Numbered from the stretch's first letter, positions 8,864-17,963 are shown. The stretch is 64,000 nt of DNA from Seinonella peptonophila (GCF_900129355.1 NZ_FQVL01000008.1:35155-99154), one strand, 5' to 3'. A program made the numbers and translations. The notes: generated from the sequence alone by a model not told the origin.

Positions 8864-9181
8864 ATGGAAGAAAAACCATATAAACCAATGCCATATCCGA
8901 AAAAGACCTATCAACGTCCCTATAAACCCCACTATCCACATCATCATTACCCACATCACCCACATATGGACTATTGTAGTATGATGTTTAGACAAATGTA
9001 CGAACAACTCAAAATGTGCCAACGGTATGAGAGAAAAATGTTCAAGAAATGCTTTAAGCATTGTATGGGTCATGACCATCGTCACTATGATGATTGTGAC
9101 TACTCATCCTCTTCATCTTCCTCATGCCACTATGGTGATGCACCAAGACATTGGGCAGTCGAAGAAAGCACACAATCCTAA
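8864..9181 (+). CDS. His/Tyr/Pro-rich spore-coat-like protein
   Basis: A 105-residue low-complexity protein. The first 40 residues are Tyr/Pro/Lys/His repeats (PYKPMPYPKKTYQRPYK, then a His-rich patch). The middle holds Cys and Met residues (KKCFKHCMGHDHRHYDDCDY), followed by a serine run. This composition is typical of small spore-coat proteins and may bind metal. The ATG is preceded by GGAAGGAAGTG. A terminator follows. Both the coat role and metal binding are inferred from composition alone. It is encoded upstream of a wall-associated 3D-domain gene on the same strand, but a terminator separates them. Confidence 0.65.
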   Translation: MEEKPYKPMPYPKKTYQRPYKPHYPHHHYPHHPHMDYCSMMFRQMYEQLKMCQRYERKMFKKCFKHCMGHDHRHYDDCDYSSSSSSSCHYGDAPRHWAVEESTQS

Positions 9182-9187
9182 GTATAA

Positions 9188-9222
9188 AACCCCATCTTAT
9201 ATTGGAGATGGGGTTATTTCTA
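9188..9222 (+). terminator. Terminator after the His-rich gene
   Basis: AACCCCATCT (9188-9197) pairs fully with AGATGGGGTT (9206-9215), followed by a T-rich stretch. Confidence 0.85.
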
Positions 9223-9316
9223 TTTTGCATTTTATATAGTAAAATCCTATTATTTCCGATATATTAATAAATTAAATTGTGCTATCATTAACTAAATATA
9301 GAGGAGAGGAGATTAT

Positions 9317-10738
9317 GTGTTGTTAAAAAGTATTGGGAAATTTTCATTGATTACTACTATTTTCCTTTCAACTAGCCTTTATTCCTTACCAACACATATT
9401 TCAGCCGAATCAAATAATCAAGGACCCATTCCAATCAATAGCAAATATCCAGGTGAAACCGTATTTCAAGGTGAAAACCCTTCCAACGACTCTGTCAAAC
9501 AACTAGAGTGGTTATTATATGAAGCTGGATACCTTAAAAAACGCGATGGAATCTTTAAAAAAGATGAAGATGGAAAAGCAGTTGAAACATTTCAACGTTC
9601 CGAAAATATGATCGATAAAGAAGTAATTGGTGTCCCTGGGGAAGTAACATGGAAAAAGCTCGTCTCGATTAGTAATGGGGAATATCCTACCGAAAATTCC
9701 TATGTAAAATGGCAATCCCAAATCCCCATTCGCCGGTTAGAAGCATTATTGGTGCACACAAAGTTCTTAGACAAAGAATTTGCAGATGGCCGAATAAGTA
9801 AAGAGGATATCGAAGCTTGTAAAAAATTCCAAATCCAAAGCGGTAAATGGAATAAAAATACCGCATGGGGAGTCCCAGGGCCTGTCACTTGGAATCTTTT
9901 AATTCAAGATTATATGAAAGATCATACTTTGCCTAAATTTGAAGAAGGAAAAAAAGAACCTGCTGTAAACAATCTGAGAACCTTTTTAAAGCTAGCTGGC
10001 TATCCGACAACAAGTACAGGGGATACATTTACCCCTGAAGATCGAGAAATCGTGAAAAAGTTTCAACTTGCCCAAGGTTACTCTGAATATCAAGCAACAG
10101 GAATTCCTGATCAAACAAACTGGCAATCATTACAAATTGGCTCTCTTGGACTAGACGAAGAATTCTCTGCTGAAAAGTCGCCACAACCAAATCCATCCAA
10201 CCAAGATACACCAAATGAAACGACCGCCTCTAATGATCCTTATACAGTGAAGACTGAACAGCTTAAAGTAGAACAACCCAAGCAGAAAGAGGAGAAAAAG
10301 TCAGACAAAAAATCTGACCAAGAAAAACCTAAAAAAGATCTTCCAAACCCAAAAAAATCAGCTCAGGCGTATTGTAGCGCGAAATTTGGTGATCGGCTAG
10401 ATAAAGCTTACTCCATGACCGCTTCAGCTTATGGTAAGGGAGTTGTAGAGAATGGTCCATGGGGTAATGTGGATTCATTAGGTAATCCTTTAAAGCAGGG
10501 AACAATCGCAGTAGATAAAAATCTGATCCCACTTGGAACAAAAGTACATGTAGCTGGTTACGACAATATGGGAATCAAAGAAAAATATCTGCCCAAGAAA
10601 AATTTTGATGGCAAAGCGACTGATGTTGGGGGCGCCATTACAGGGAAACGAATCGATATCTTTGTCCCACTAAGTGCCAATGGTGTTTCACCATTTGGCA
10701 TGCAAGAAAAAGTAGCTGTCTGCACGCTGAAAAAGTAG
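9317..10738 (+). CDS. Secreted peptidoglycan-binding protein with C-terminal 3D domain
   Basis: A 473-residue exported wall protein. It starts at GTG 9317 behind GAGGAGAGGAG; the overlapping ATG at 9315 stops after three codons. Residues 1-30 form a signal peptide (hydrophobic FSLITTIFLSTSLYSLP, then an Ala/Glu cleavage region). Residues about 50-275 hold three peptidoglycan-binding-like units, each ending in a GVPGxVTW or IPDQTNW motif. A lysine/proline-rich linker (about 285-350) leads to the 3D domain, recognisable from TASAY, AVDKNLIPLGTKVHV and KATDVGGAITGKRIDIFV, which carry the three aspartates. 3D domains are related to lytic transglycosylases (MltA, Rpf-like YabE/YocH), so it probably cuts or remodels the cell wall. 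Confidence 0.85.
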   Translation: MLLKSIGKFSLITTIFLSTSLYSLPTHISAESNNQGPIPINSKYPGETVFQGENPSNDSVKQLEWLLYEAGYLKKRDGIFKKDEDGKAVETFQRSENMIDKEVIGVPGEVTWKKLVSISNGEYPTENSYVKWQSQIPIRRLEALLVHTKFLDKEFADGRISKEDIEACKKFQIQSGKWNKNTAWGVPGPVTWNLLIQDYMKDHTLPKFEEGKKEPAVNNLRTFLKLAGYPTTSTGDTFTPEDREIVKKFQLAQGYSEYQATGIPDQTNWQSLQIGSLGLDEEFSAEKSPQPNPSNQDTPNETTASNDPYTVKTEQLKVEQPKQKEEKKSDKKSDQEKPKKDLPNPKKSAQAYCSAKFGDRLDKAYSMTASAYGKGVVENGPWGNVDSLGNPLKQGTIAVDKNLIPLGTKVHVAGYDNMGIKEKYLPKKNFDGKATDVGGAITGKRIDIFVPLSANGVSPFGMQEKVAVCTLKK

Positions 10739-10831
10739 ATGATCTCTTCTTTGATCATACTGTTGAGTCATATCCATCTACAGCGCGCTCAGCGAACATC
10801 AAAGAAGCATCTAGCTATTTGTGGCTATTGG

Positions 10832-10878
10832 AGAAAGTGAGTGAGTCGAATCAGAATATCGACTCACTTTCTTTTGCT
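10832..10878 (+). terminator. Terminator after the 3D-domain gene
   Basis: GAAAGTGA...GTCGA and TCGACTCACTTTC pair with a four-base bulge (GTGA), followed by TTTT. The 10740-10920 gap holds nothing else recognisable. Confidence 0.65.
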
Positions 10879-10922
10879 TATAATAGGGATGTAGAAAAAT
10901 TCAATATGAAAGTGGCGAAATC

Positions 10923-11999
10923 ATGCAAATTAGTCAGTTACGGTTATCACATCAAAAAATCGTAGGAGAACCCATAGCACAAGTCGAAGAAGTTGTCCGC
11001 TGGCATGGCGCTATGCAAGCTCAACTTTATCACTCAGCCCTATGGGCGATTGGGCTACGCACACTCCAAAAGAAGATGATCGATGTCGAGCAAGCCATTA
11101 CAGAACGCAAAATTGTGCGGACATGGCCAATGCGCGGAACCATTCATTTTATCCCAGCTACAGATATTAAATGGATGCTTTCTCTGACCGCATCAAGAGA
11201 ATTATCCAAATTTGCCCGCCGCTTTACGAGGCTTGAATTGGACGAGCAGACGCTTGCTCGATGCGAGCAAATACTGATGAAGATATTAAATCAAACATGC
11301 GTCTCCCGTCCCAACATACTGGAGGCTCTAGAATCCGAAGGCATCCAAACCAAGCAACAGCGCGGCTATACGATACTCTCCTATTTCTCACATATTGGAC
11401 TTATCTGTCAGGGTCCTGTTGACGGAAATCAACCAACCTTTACCCTCTTAGATCAGTGGATTCCCCATGCAATCGAGAAGAGCCGTGAAGAGGCATTGAT
11501 CACACTGGTAGAACGCTATTTTCAAAGTCATGGTCCTGCTACGATCAAAGACTTTGTCTGGTGGTCTGGATTAACAGTAAAAGATACTCGAAATGCGATT
11601 GATCAATTGGGATCAACATTAATATCTGAGAAGTTCAGTGGTATTGAATATTGGGGAACGTCTACCGATCAGGAGATAGCAGAAAAATCCTTAGCCCGAG
11701 TACAGCTTCTCCCTGCATTTGATGAATACCTACTCGGTTATAAAGAACGAAGCGCCGTGATTACAAAAGAAAATGCCGCTAAAGTCGTACCCGGTAATAA
11801 TGGCATGTTTTTGCCAACTTTGGTTATCGATGGACAAATATCGGGAATCTGGAAGCCAATCAAACGAAAACAATCGATCGAAATTCAAATCATTCCTTTT
11901 GTGCCAATCAATTCATATTGGACAGAGATCGAATATGCTGCAAATGAATATTGTCAGTTTATCCAATCTAATTTATCATCCATTGAAATTCAATATTAA
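10923..11999 (+). CDS. AlkZ/YcaQ-like DNA glycosylase (HTH_42 winged-helix family)
   Basis: A 358-residue protein of the winged-helix HTH_42 (DUF1006) family, which includes AlkZ and YcaQ, glycosylases that remove bulky alkylated bases and unhook interstrand crosslinks. The QxQ catalytic motif of the AlkZ branch is visible as GAMQAQ near residues 29-34, and the conserved TWPMRGTIHFI (about 67-77) follows. Later blocks include RGYTILSYFSHIGLI and LLPAFDEYLLGYKER, also family signatures. It stands alone after a terminator. In Streptomyces such proteins give self-resistance to DNA-alkylating metabolites; here the role in general repair or antibiotic defence is inference. Confidence 0.8.
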   Translation: MQISQLRLSHQKIVGEPIAQVEEVVRWHGAMQAQLYHSALWAIGLRTLQKKMIDVEQAITERKIVRTWPMRGTIHFIPATDIKWMLSLTASRELSKFARRFTRLELDEQTLARCEQILMKILNQTCVSRPNILEALESEGIQTKQQRGYTILSYFSHIGLICQGPVDGNQPTFTLLDQWIPHAIEKSREEALITLVERYFQSHGPATIKDFVWWSGLTVKDTRNAIDQLGSTLISEKFSGIEYWGTSTDQEIAEKSLARVQLLPAFDEYLLGYKERSAVITKENAAKVVPGNNGMFLPTLVIDGQISGIWKPIKRKQSIEIQIIPFVPINSYWTEIEYAANEYCQFIQSNLSSIEIQY

Positions 12000-12057
12000 A
12001 AAGCGTTTTACCATATGAAATGCGAAAAAAATGGAGCTGTCCATACTCCGGATGGAA

Positions 12058-12089
12058 AAAGTAAAAGCGGCTGCTTCATCGCAACCGCT
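12058..12089 (-). terminator. Terminator after the dicarboxylate carrier gene
   Basis: AGCGG-TGC (12066-12074) and GCA-CCGCT (12081-12089) form a stem with one mismatch. On the minus strand it is followed by TTTTACTTTTTCC, so it most likely serves gltP; it may also stop the convergent AlkZ-like gene. Confidence 0.55.
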
Positions 12090-12163
12090 CTTATCACTGA
12101 CTACTATTTCAGTCATTATAGATGCATTCGGATTAAGCTTTGCTGGCACTTTGGGATCAACAT

Positions 12164-13450
12164 TTAAGCAGCCACATTCTCTACTGACTCTCCTTTGAGC
12201 TCTTTTAGATATGCCTGACCTTTCTTTTGATCATATTGTTTCTCCCATTTTGAGACAACAACTGCGGCTAATGAATTTCCTACTACGTTTACAGCGGTTC
12301 TCGCCATATCTAAAATGCGGTCAACACCTGCAATAAATGCTAATCCTTCTACTGGGATGCCCACCGATCCAAGTGTTGCTAGTAAGACCACAAAGGAGAC
12401 CCCTGGGACACCAGCAATTCCTTTGGATGTGACCATTAATACAAGCAATAATGTGACCTGTTGAGTAATCGACAAATGAATTCCATACATTTGCGCGATA
12501 AACAAAGCCGCTAATGCTTGATATAAGGTGGAACCATCTAAGTTAAATGAGTAACCTGTCGGAATTACAAAAGAAGCAATCGATTTTGGACAGCCGAATT
12601 TCTCCATTTTCTCCATGATTTTAGGCAAGACTGCCTCTGAGCTTGCTGTAGAGTAAGCAAGCAATAATTCATCTTTTAAAATACGGAATAAGGAAAAGAT
12701 GTTAACCTTGGCAATAAACTGAGCAACCAACCCGAGAATAACAAGAACGAAGAATATCATAGCTCCATATACCGATAAGACCAACTTGCCAAGCGGAATC
12801 AGTGAATCAAGACCAAACTTAGAAATCGTAATTCCAATTAAAGCAAAGACACCAAACGGGGCAAATAGCATCACTTTATTTGTAATCCAAAACATTGCGG
12901 TAGATAATCCTTGGAAAAATTGAAGCACTGGTTTCCCTTTTTCTCCAATGGCTGCAACAGCCAGTCCTAACATAACCGCGAAGAAAATAATGGCAAGCAT
13001 ATCTCCTTCAGCAAATGCTTTAAACACATTTTGTGGAACAATATTGACAAAGGTCTCAGCAATCCCGTGACTCTTCTCACTCTTTGCTGTGTCTACATAC
13101 TTTTGAATATCGCTCTTCTCCAATTGCTTCATATCGACACCAGCACCTGGTTGAACCACATTGGCTATGAAAAGACCGACGATAATCGCAACTGTAGTAA
13201 TAATTTCAAAATATATAATCGCCTTACCACCCAATTTGCCTAACTTTTTGAAATCTCCAGTTCCAGCAACCCCTACAACTAATGTTGCAATCACGATGGG
13301 TGCAACAATCATTTTAATTAAATTTAAAAATATATCTCCAATTGGTTTTAAATACGTTTCAACATGTGGGTTCCCATAAAAAATAGCTCCTACAATAATT
13401 CCCAATATTAAACCAAATAGGATTCGATAAGCTAATCCAAAGCGTTTCAT
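12164..13450 (-). CDS. gltP: Glutamate/dicarboxylate:cation symporter (DAACS family)
   Basis: A 428-residue carrier of the DctA/GltP/GltT family. Family signatures are the re-entrant hairpin serine motif AYSTASSEAVLP (about 268-279), the FVIPTGYSFNLDGSTLYQ block (about 295-312), the GIAGVPGVSFVVL loop (about 347-359), and DRILDMARTAVNVVGN near the end, where the Asp and Arg set acidic substrate binding. It has eight or so membrane segments. It lies just downstream of glnK-glnL, and the 134-base gap contains a GlnL-type direct repeat, so glutamate or a related amino acid is the likeliest substrate. A C4-dicarboxylate remains possible. Confidence 0.85.
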   Translation of the reverse strand: MKRFGLAYRILFGLILGIIVGAIFYGNPHVETYLKPIGDIFLNLIKMIVAPIVIATLVVGVAGTGDFKKLGKLGGKAIIYFEIITTVAIIVGLFIANVVQPGAGVDMKQLEKSDIQKYVDTAKSEKSHGIAETFVNIVPQNVFKAFAEGDMLAIIFFAVMLGLAVAAIGEKGKPVLQFFQGLSTAMFWITNKVMLFAPFGVFALIGITISKFGLDSLIPLGKLVLSVYGAMIFFVLVILGLVAQFIAKVNIFSLFRILKDELLLAYSTASSEAVLPKIMEKMEKFGCPKSIASFVIPTGYSFNLDGSTLYQALAALFIAQMYGIHLSITQQVTLLLVLMVTSKGIAGVPGVSFVVLLATLGSVGIPVEGLAFIAGVDRILDMARTAVNVVGNSLAAVVVSKWEKQYDQKKGQAYLKELKGESVENVAA

Positions 13451-13522
13451 CTTAATCCCTCCTCATGTAGAGCGCTTCCAATTTTCCTTTAGGGTAGACA
13501 ATTTCAATATATATGAGGACAT

Positions 13523-13538
13523 ACAGAAAACTACAAAA
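13523..13538 (-). promoter_or_regulatory. Candidate GlnL box upstream of gltP
   Basis: On the minus strand the sequence reads TTTTGT, four bases, TTCTGT, about 73-88 bases before the gltP start. This matches, with one mismatch, the TTTTGT-N4-TTTTGT direct repeat bound by GlnL in Bacillus subtilis ahead of the glutaminase operon. Because the adjacent regulator is itself a GlnL homologue, the site is plausible. Confidence 0.5.
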
Positions 13539-13584
13539 ATCTACATGTATGAAGGGGGAAATGTTCAAAAAAAGTTCAATTCCG

Positions 13585-14505
13585 CTATCCAATCGCTCGC
13601 TTTGCTTCAAAATAAAGGATCTGTATAAATTTCTTCATGTTGATTCGGATTTTTTCCTTCCCAAACACTTGTGGTTTTTGAATCTGGATCATCTTCTTAC
13701 GAATTTCTGTAAAATCAAAGAAGCGTGAAGCATACTTTTCAAATTTTGGATGTGCATAATCAGTTAGTCCGATTGAGGCAAGATGGGCTAAGGATTGTTC
13801 AATCGCTCGTCGAATTCGTTGTTCCATCGCTTTCACTTCTCTTTTCAATTTCGCTTCTGTCACATCTGAGCCTAATTGATGTCGAGCGACTTGATCAAAT
13901 AGATTCTTTAGTAGCGGAAAATCGTTTTCAAATGATCCATTTCTCTCTAATTGAAAAAGATGACGTAAAATAGCCAATAAATCTTTTTCCCCACTCTCTC
14001 CCTCAATCCCTAATTCACCCAATAAAAATCGACCAGCCGTTGTAATGCTTTTCTCTGTAAAAGGATTTTCTACTCTTGTTTGATCAGGCACTAGATCGAG
14101 CAAACGAAGAGACTTCTTAATATCTGAAATCGATTGTTCCAACTTCATCCTCTCTTGAACACGGCGAATCACCGTACAAACTTCAACACGATTAATCGGC
14201 TTTGTAATATAATATTCAACGCCTAGCGTATAAGCTTCTTCTACCATCTCTTTACTTTCAACCTGTGAAATCATAATCACTTTTCCTTGATATGTTTCTA
14301 ATGTTCTTACCGTTGCTAAACCATCTTTGACTGGCATCATCAAATCAATGATCAAGATATCGATATGATTCATCTGTAATAACTCATCTGTGACAGTAGA
14401 GCCATCTAAAGCTGTTTGAATTACTTCACCCAATCCCTCTTCTTCGATAATTTCCGTGAGCATCATTCGCACCACATCATCATCATCCACTAAGAAAAAA
14501 CGCAA
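13585..14505 (-). CDS. glnL: GlnL-type response regulator
   Basis: A 306-residue response regulator. The receiver domain occupies residues 1-120, with the acidic pocket DDDD at 7-10, the phospho-acceptor Asp in IDILIIDLMMPVKDG (about residue 54), and the conserved Lys in YITKPINR (about residue 102). Residues about 125-306 form the YcbB/GlnL-type effector domain (RSIGL-like segments such as LLGELGIEGESGEKDLL), not an AraC or OmpR type. In Bacillus GlnL activates glutamine utilisation. It starts six bases after glnK, and the next gene downstream is the glutamate-type carrier, which fits a nitrogen or amino-acid-uptake circuit. Confidence 0.85.
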   Translation of the reverse strand: MRFFLVDDDDVVRMMLTEIIEEEGLGEVIQTALDGSTVTDELLQMNHIDILIIDLMMPVKDGLATVRTLETYQGKVIMISQVESKEMVEEAYTLGVEYYITKPINRVEVCTVIRRVQERMKLEQSISDIKKSLRLLDLVPDQTRVENPFTEKSITTAGRFLLGELGIEGESGEKDLLAILRHLFQLERNGSFENDFPLLKNLFDQVARHQLGSDVTEAKLKREVKAMEQRIRRAIEQSLAHLASIGLTDYAHPKFEKYASRFFDFTEIRKKMIQIQKPQVFGKEKIRINMKKFIQILYFEAKRAIG

Positions 14506-14511
14506 TTCTAT

Positions 14512-15810
14512 TCACCCTCCCCGGCTTATTTTTTTAATAGGCAATCGAATACGAAACAAGGTCTCTCCTTCTTGACTGGTAAAGGAAACATCTCCTTCTA
14601 ATTTCCATGTCATCTCCTGTACATAGGATAAACCAATCCCAGTAGAAGGCTTTCCAGATCGATCATATTTCGTTGTAAAACCAGCCTTAAATATCATCTC
14701 TTGGTGCTTTGTGGCAATCCCTGGACCATCATTGGTTACAATCATTTCAACCCATTGGCGAACTTTTTTAATCTCAAGTTTGATCATTCCTTGATGTTTT
14801 ATCGCCTCTACAGCATTGACCACTAGATTATTGATTAACGAAAGCATGTGATATACATGATAAAAAGGGTGATTTCCTTTGATTTGAAGCGAAAATTGAA
14901 TCTCCTTCCCGAGTAACTTCGCTAAACGTTGATGTGTAGAGATGACCAATTCTCCAATCTCCTCCACAGACATATAGTCAGTTTTGCTCTCATCGGAAAT
15001 CATTTTGGCTAATCCCGCATAGATTCGTTGATTATCTTTTTTTATTTCATGTACTTGTCCAGCAACCTGTAGTAAACTTTGAGTTAATTCTTCTTTTGAA
15101 AGCTGATCTTCCTGATCATTCATACTCTTATATAACTGGTAACAATCCTTTGTAATCTCTTCAGCATTTTGAATCGACTTTTTTAAGTGAACGGTCTCTT
15201 CATATAAATTGGAGATTAAAAACAATACATGCTCGTTTCTTTTTCGCTCTCCTTCTTTTTCCAATTTCGCTTGTCGAAGCTGGACGATATTAAAAAAACC
15301 TACGACAAAGAAACTCCGAATAACAGCAACCATTAGAAAATAATCGATAATGAAAAATGTGATCGGCTTCCCTGAAAAAGAGTAGCGTACAGCTATCTCT
15401 GTAAGCCCTGTTAAGGTCTCAATGACAACGCCTAATAGCCCCACCAACGCGGGTTTCCGAATTAATTTTTTCATCCCTGTCAATTGAAATAGAATAGAAA
15501 ATGTAAAATAATATATAAATGCAGGAGCATGCGTGATAAAAGACTGAGAAAATGGAACAGTCGGAGAAAAAAAGAGGTCAAGCACGAGTCGAAAGATTAG
15601 AACAAATAAACCGACGATAAACCCTGATAGAATAACGGGCACTTCCCTTACCCAGAGCAAAAAAAAGAAAAAAATTGCCGTACCAAGGCTAATGCGAAAG
15701 CTATCACCAAAGGGATAAAATTTTAACTCACCTGCCAACGCAACCGTTAACAACATCCACACAAGGATAAATCTATTCTCTTTCAAACCATCCCTCTTTT
15801 CTTCACTCAC
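14512..15810 (-). CDS. glnK: GlnK-type sensor histidine kinase
   Basis: A 432-residue membrane kinase. Six or so hydrophobic segments occupy residues 15-185. A coiled linker is followed by an atypical histidine box (QVHEIKKDNQRIYAGL, about 250-265), of the kind found in SPOB-type kinases such as YcbA/GlnK and DcuS. The ATPase domain then has the N box (INNLVVNAVEAIKH), G1 (NDGPGI) and G2 (GIGLSYVQEM). It is the first gene of the glnK-glnL pair and is separated by only six bases from glnL. Signal sensing through the multi-pass N-terminus is likely; the ligand is unknown but glutamine is the family precedent. Confidence 0.85.
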   Translation of the reverse strand: MSEEKRDGLKENRFILVWMLLTVALAGELKFYPFGDSFRISLGTAIFFFFLLWVREVPVILSGFIVGLFVLIFRLVLDLFFSPTVPFSQSFITHAPAFIYYFTFSILFQLTGMKKLIRKPALVGLLGVVIETLTGLTEIAVRYSFSGKPITFFIIDYFLMVAVIRSFFVVGFFNIVQLRQAKLEKEGERKRNEHVLFLISNLYEETVHLKKSIQNAEEITKDCYQLYKSMNDQEDQLSKEELTQSLLQVAGQVHEIKKDNQRIYAGLAKMISDESKTDYMSVEEIGELVISTHQRLAKLLGKEIQFSLQIKGNHPFYHVYHMLSLINNLVVNAVEAIKHQGMIKLEIKKVRQWVEMIVTNDGPGIATKHQEMIFKAGFTTKYDRSGKPSTGIGLSYVQEMTWKLEGDVSFTSQEGETLFRIRLPIKKISRGG

Positions 15811-16017
15811 CTTTTAACTATTATAGCGCTGATTTCATACAAGAGTTGCTAGCAGCATCAACCAAATGGATTATTTATAATATTCTGTTATATATTGGCA
15901 CATCTGCAAACGATTGATTATCATGATCTACATCATTCATTATAGCCAATACACCTCTCTCTTTTGCTATAATGGGTAAATACAGAATAATTTTTAAAGA
16001 ATGTAGGAGAAATTTAT

Positions 16018-16395
16018 ATGAATCGTATAGCAAGCGCAGGAGTGATCGCAGGCGCTAGAGTGGGTCAATTTGCCACAAGAGGGCTGATCGCAGGGATGTC
16101 TATGGCTACGCAAATGGCTCTTCAGTTTGCCGGACAAGGAATACGGTCTTTTGCCGCAGGGATGGATAGAGCAATGGGCTATACAAACGGTAATGGCTTT
16201 TATTCATTACTAGCCTCTCCTGCAACAGGGCTTGTGCAAGGGTTAAATCAAGGACAACGCTCGCTATCTCAAGCTGCTCAAAAGGGCACAGATCGGGCAA
16301 CCACTGCATTTATCCGTTCTACAGTCAACCGAACACAATCACAACAGCCCACAGCACAGACTCCTGCACCACCAAACCCAGATCGAACCAGATAG
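16018..16395 (+). CDS. Hypothetical Gly/Ala-rich protein, 125 residues
   Basis: No family recognised. The ATG follows GTAGGAG at a good distance, and a TATAAT hexamer lies near 15969. The first 50 residues are rich in Ala, Gly and Met (AGVIAGARVGQFATRGLIAG), resembling an amphipathic or membrane-associated helix; the C-terminal 40 residues are polar and rich in Gln, Thr and Pro (QSQQPTAQTPAPPNPDRTR), as in surface or spore-associated proteins. It converges on the Nudix gene, with only one base between their stop codons. Confidence 0.55.
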   Translation: MNRIASAGVIAGARVGQFATRGLIAGMSMATQMALQFAGQGIRSFAAGMDRAMGYTNGNGFYSLLASPATGLVQGLNQGQRSLSQAAQKGTDRATTAFIRSTVNRTQSQQPTAQTPAPPNPDRTR

Positions 16396-16396
16396 A

Positions 16397-16948
16397 TTAC
16401 AAAATCAACTGATATTTTAATAGCTTTTTAACGAATTCTTTCGGTCGATGCTGTTGAACTGACTCATACTTGATCCAGGCCCATTGATGTTCACCATCAA
16501 CTATTGTTTCTATGAATGGGTCTATCGTTAGTAAATAACGAAAATCATAGTGTAGATGTTCTGGCTCCTGTTTATCCTGATTGGTGGGTACTTGATGAAT
16601 ATCTATATCAATCGGAATACTATTTTTACAATGCCATTCGTGAAGCTGACATCTAAAGCCAGTCTCTTCTTTTACTTCGCGAATGGCTGCTTCAAACGGC
16701 ACTTCTCCCACTTCCACATGTCCCCCTGGTTGCAACCACTTTTTTAAAATCGGATGATAAATCATTAATATTCGATCGCCTTTTAGAATAATGCCACTTG
16801 CAGTAATGTGCCCTGGTAGACTTTTCCGATGATAGAGTTGGTTTGGCTGATCAACTTGGTTTAGAAGGGGTGTAAGACTAGACTTTTCATCGGGAAATCG
16901 GTTTAAATATGTATTGATTTGCTGTTGAATTGATTTGATTATCATCAC
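16397..16948 (-). CDS. Nudix hydrolase
   Basis: A 183-residue hydrolase of nucleoside-diphosphate-linked compounds. The Nudix box is complete: GGHVEVGEVPFEAAIREV followed by KEETGF (about residues 75-98), with the REVxEE glutamates that bind Mg2+. An N-terminal helical region of about 45 residues precedes the domain. The substrate cannot be told from sequence. The stop codon lies next to that of the converging 125-residue gene. Confidence 0.85.
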   Translation of the reverse strand: MMIIKSIQQQINTYLNRFPDEKSSLTPLLNQVDQPNQLYHRKSLPGHITASGIILKGDRILMIYHPILKKWLQPGGHVEVGEVPFEAAIREVKEETGFRCQLHEWHCKNSIPIDIDIHQVPTNQDKQEPEHLHYDFRYLLTIDPFIETIVDGEHQWAWIKYESVQQHRPKEFVKKLLKYQLIL

Positions 16949-17060
16949 ATCCTAAAAATAAATAGATATTGAAAGACTTCCCTGTTTTGTTCCTAGTGAA
17001 AACATCACTGTACAATCTTTTGCGCATAGGAACCTCTCCCAATATAATCAGTTAGAGGAT

Positions 17061-17142
17061 TGAACACTCCCGCCACCTACGCTAATGCTAAGAGGTGGGG
17101 GATTCTTGGGAACTCCCATCTACTGACGGGATATGAACCAAG
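17061..17142 (-). ncRNA. Right-end guide RNA (omega/reRNA) region of the IS605 element
   Basis: The stretch just after the tnpB stop contains paired segments (CCCCCACCTC with GGTGGCGGGAG on the minus strand) and ends in GTTCAA, the layout of TnpB guide-RNA scaffolds in this family. The guide itself would be the flanking chromosomal sequence below 17060. Since tnpB here is broken, the RNA has no working local partner. Identification is by position and structure only. Confidence 0.45.
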
Positions 17143-17476
17143 CTATACCGCCATTCCAGCGGCAATGAGTCTTATACCTTCTTGCAAGATGTTCGTAGCG
17201 GCGTTCATATCCCTGTCGTGTTCTGTACCACAATCAGGACATGTCCACTTTCTAAGGTTGAGGCTTTTTACTTCCTTATTTCTGTAACCACAGTTGGAAC
17301 AAAGCTGACTGGATGGATTTGTATGTTTCATTCCATTTTGCTAAGAAGTGGTTAAATACAAATCGACTACATCCAATGGACTTATTCATAAGGGTTGCTT
17401 GTTCCTTTGTCGGGTACAACCGAAACTTATATGCTTTGTGCATTTTCTTTTCAACCTCACTTTCCCTGTTTTTCAA
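17143..17476 (-). pseudogene. tnpB: tnpB remnant (RNA-guided nuclease), large internal deletion
   Basis: Only the two ends of TnpB survive. The N-terminal part reads KAYKFRLYPTKEQ...[18 protein letters not shown], the normal beginning of the protein (start near 17443). The C-terminal part, in another frame, reads [14 protein letters not shown]...[18 protein letters not shown], the zinc finger and third RuvC acidic region. The join is around 17320. Roughly 280 codons, with the first two RuvC aspartate/glutamate motifs, are missing, so nuclease activity is impossible. Slight overlap with tnpA is usual in this family. Confidence 0.85.
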
Positions 17477-17858
17477 TATATTTTCTAACTACATCAATGG
17501 GTGTACTGCCTGTAGTTAGAAGACAAAAACTTCTAGACCAGAAGTACTCCTTCCACAATTGCTTTTTGATATGGGGAAATTCTTTTTTGATGATGCGAGA
17601 ACTGGCACTTTTGTAAGCATTTATAAACTTTGAAAGTTCAGTTTTAGGATGTGCCTTAAACAACACATGAACATGGTCTTGATCGTGGTTCCACTCTAGC
17701 AATGTTATATGATACTTACTTCCAATGTCGATAAACATTTGTTTTGCTTTTTCAGATACCTCATGATTGATTACTTTTCGACGATATTTGATAACTAAAA
17801 CTAAATGATAACTTAAACTGAACACCGAATGATTATTACTATCTATTTTCATATACAA
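17457..17858 (-). CDS. tnpA: IS200/IS605 transposase TnpA (Y1 HUH)
   Basis: A 133-residue single-strand transposase. The HUH motif is HVHVLF (about 61-66), the LVLVIKYRRKVI strand near the start is typical, and the catalytic tyrosine is in VRKYIEKQ close to the C-terminus. Length fits the family (130-155 residues) and no stop or frameshift is visible, so it may still be active and mobilise the element together with its guide-RNA end. Confidence 0.88.
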   Translation of the reverse strand: MYMKIDSNNHSVFSLSYHLVLVIKYRRKVINHEVSEKAKQMFIDIGSKYHITLLEWNHDQDHVHVLFKAHPKTELSKFINAYKSASSRIIKKEFPHIKKQLWKEYFWSRSFCLLTTGSTPIDVVRKYIEKQGK

Positions 17859-17963
17859 AACAACCTTTCAACTAATTAAGACTGATTATATCATATAAAA
17901 ATAAAAAGAGTAAATGTTCTAAAAACAAATGCCTCTAGGCTATCGCCTAACTGAAATTCACCA

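Noticed and set aside
8813..9085. 90-codon minus-strand ORF rich in Met and Trp
   Set aside because: It is the complement of the His/Tyr-rich gene at 8864, which has a ribosome site and terminator.
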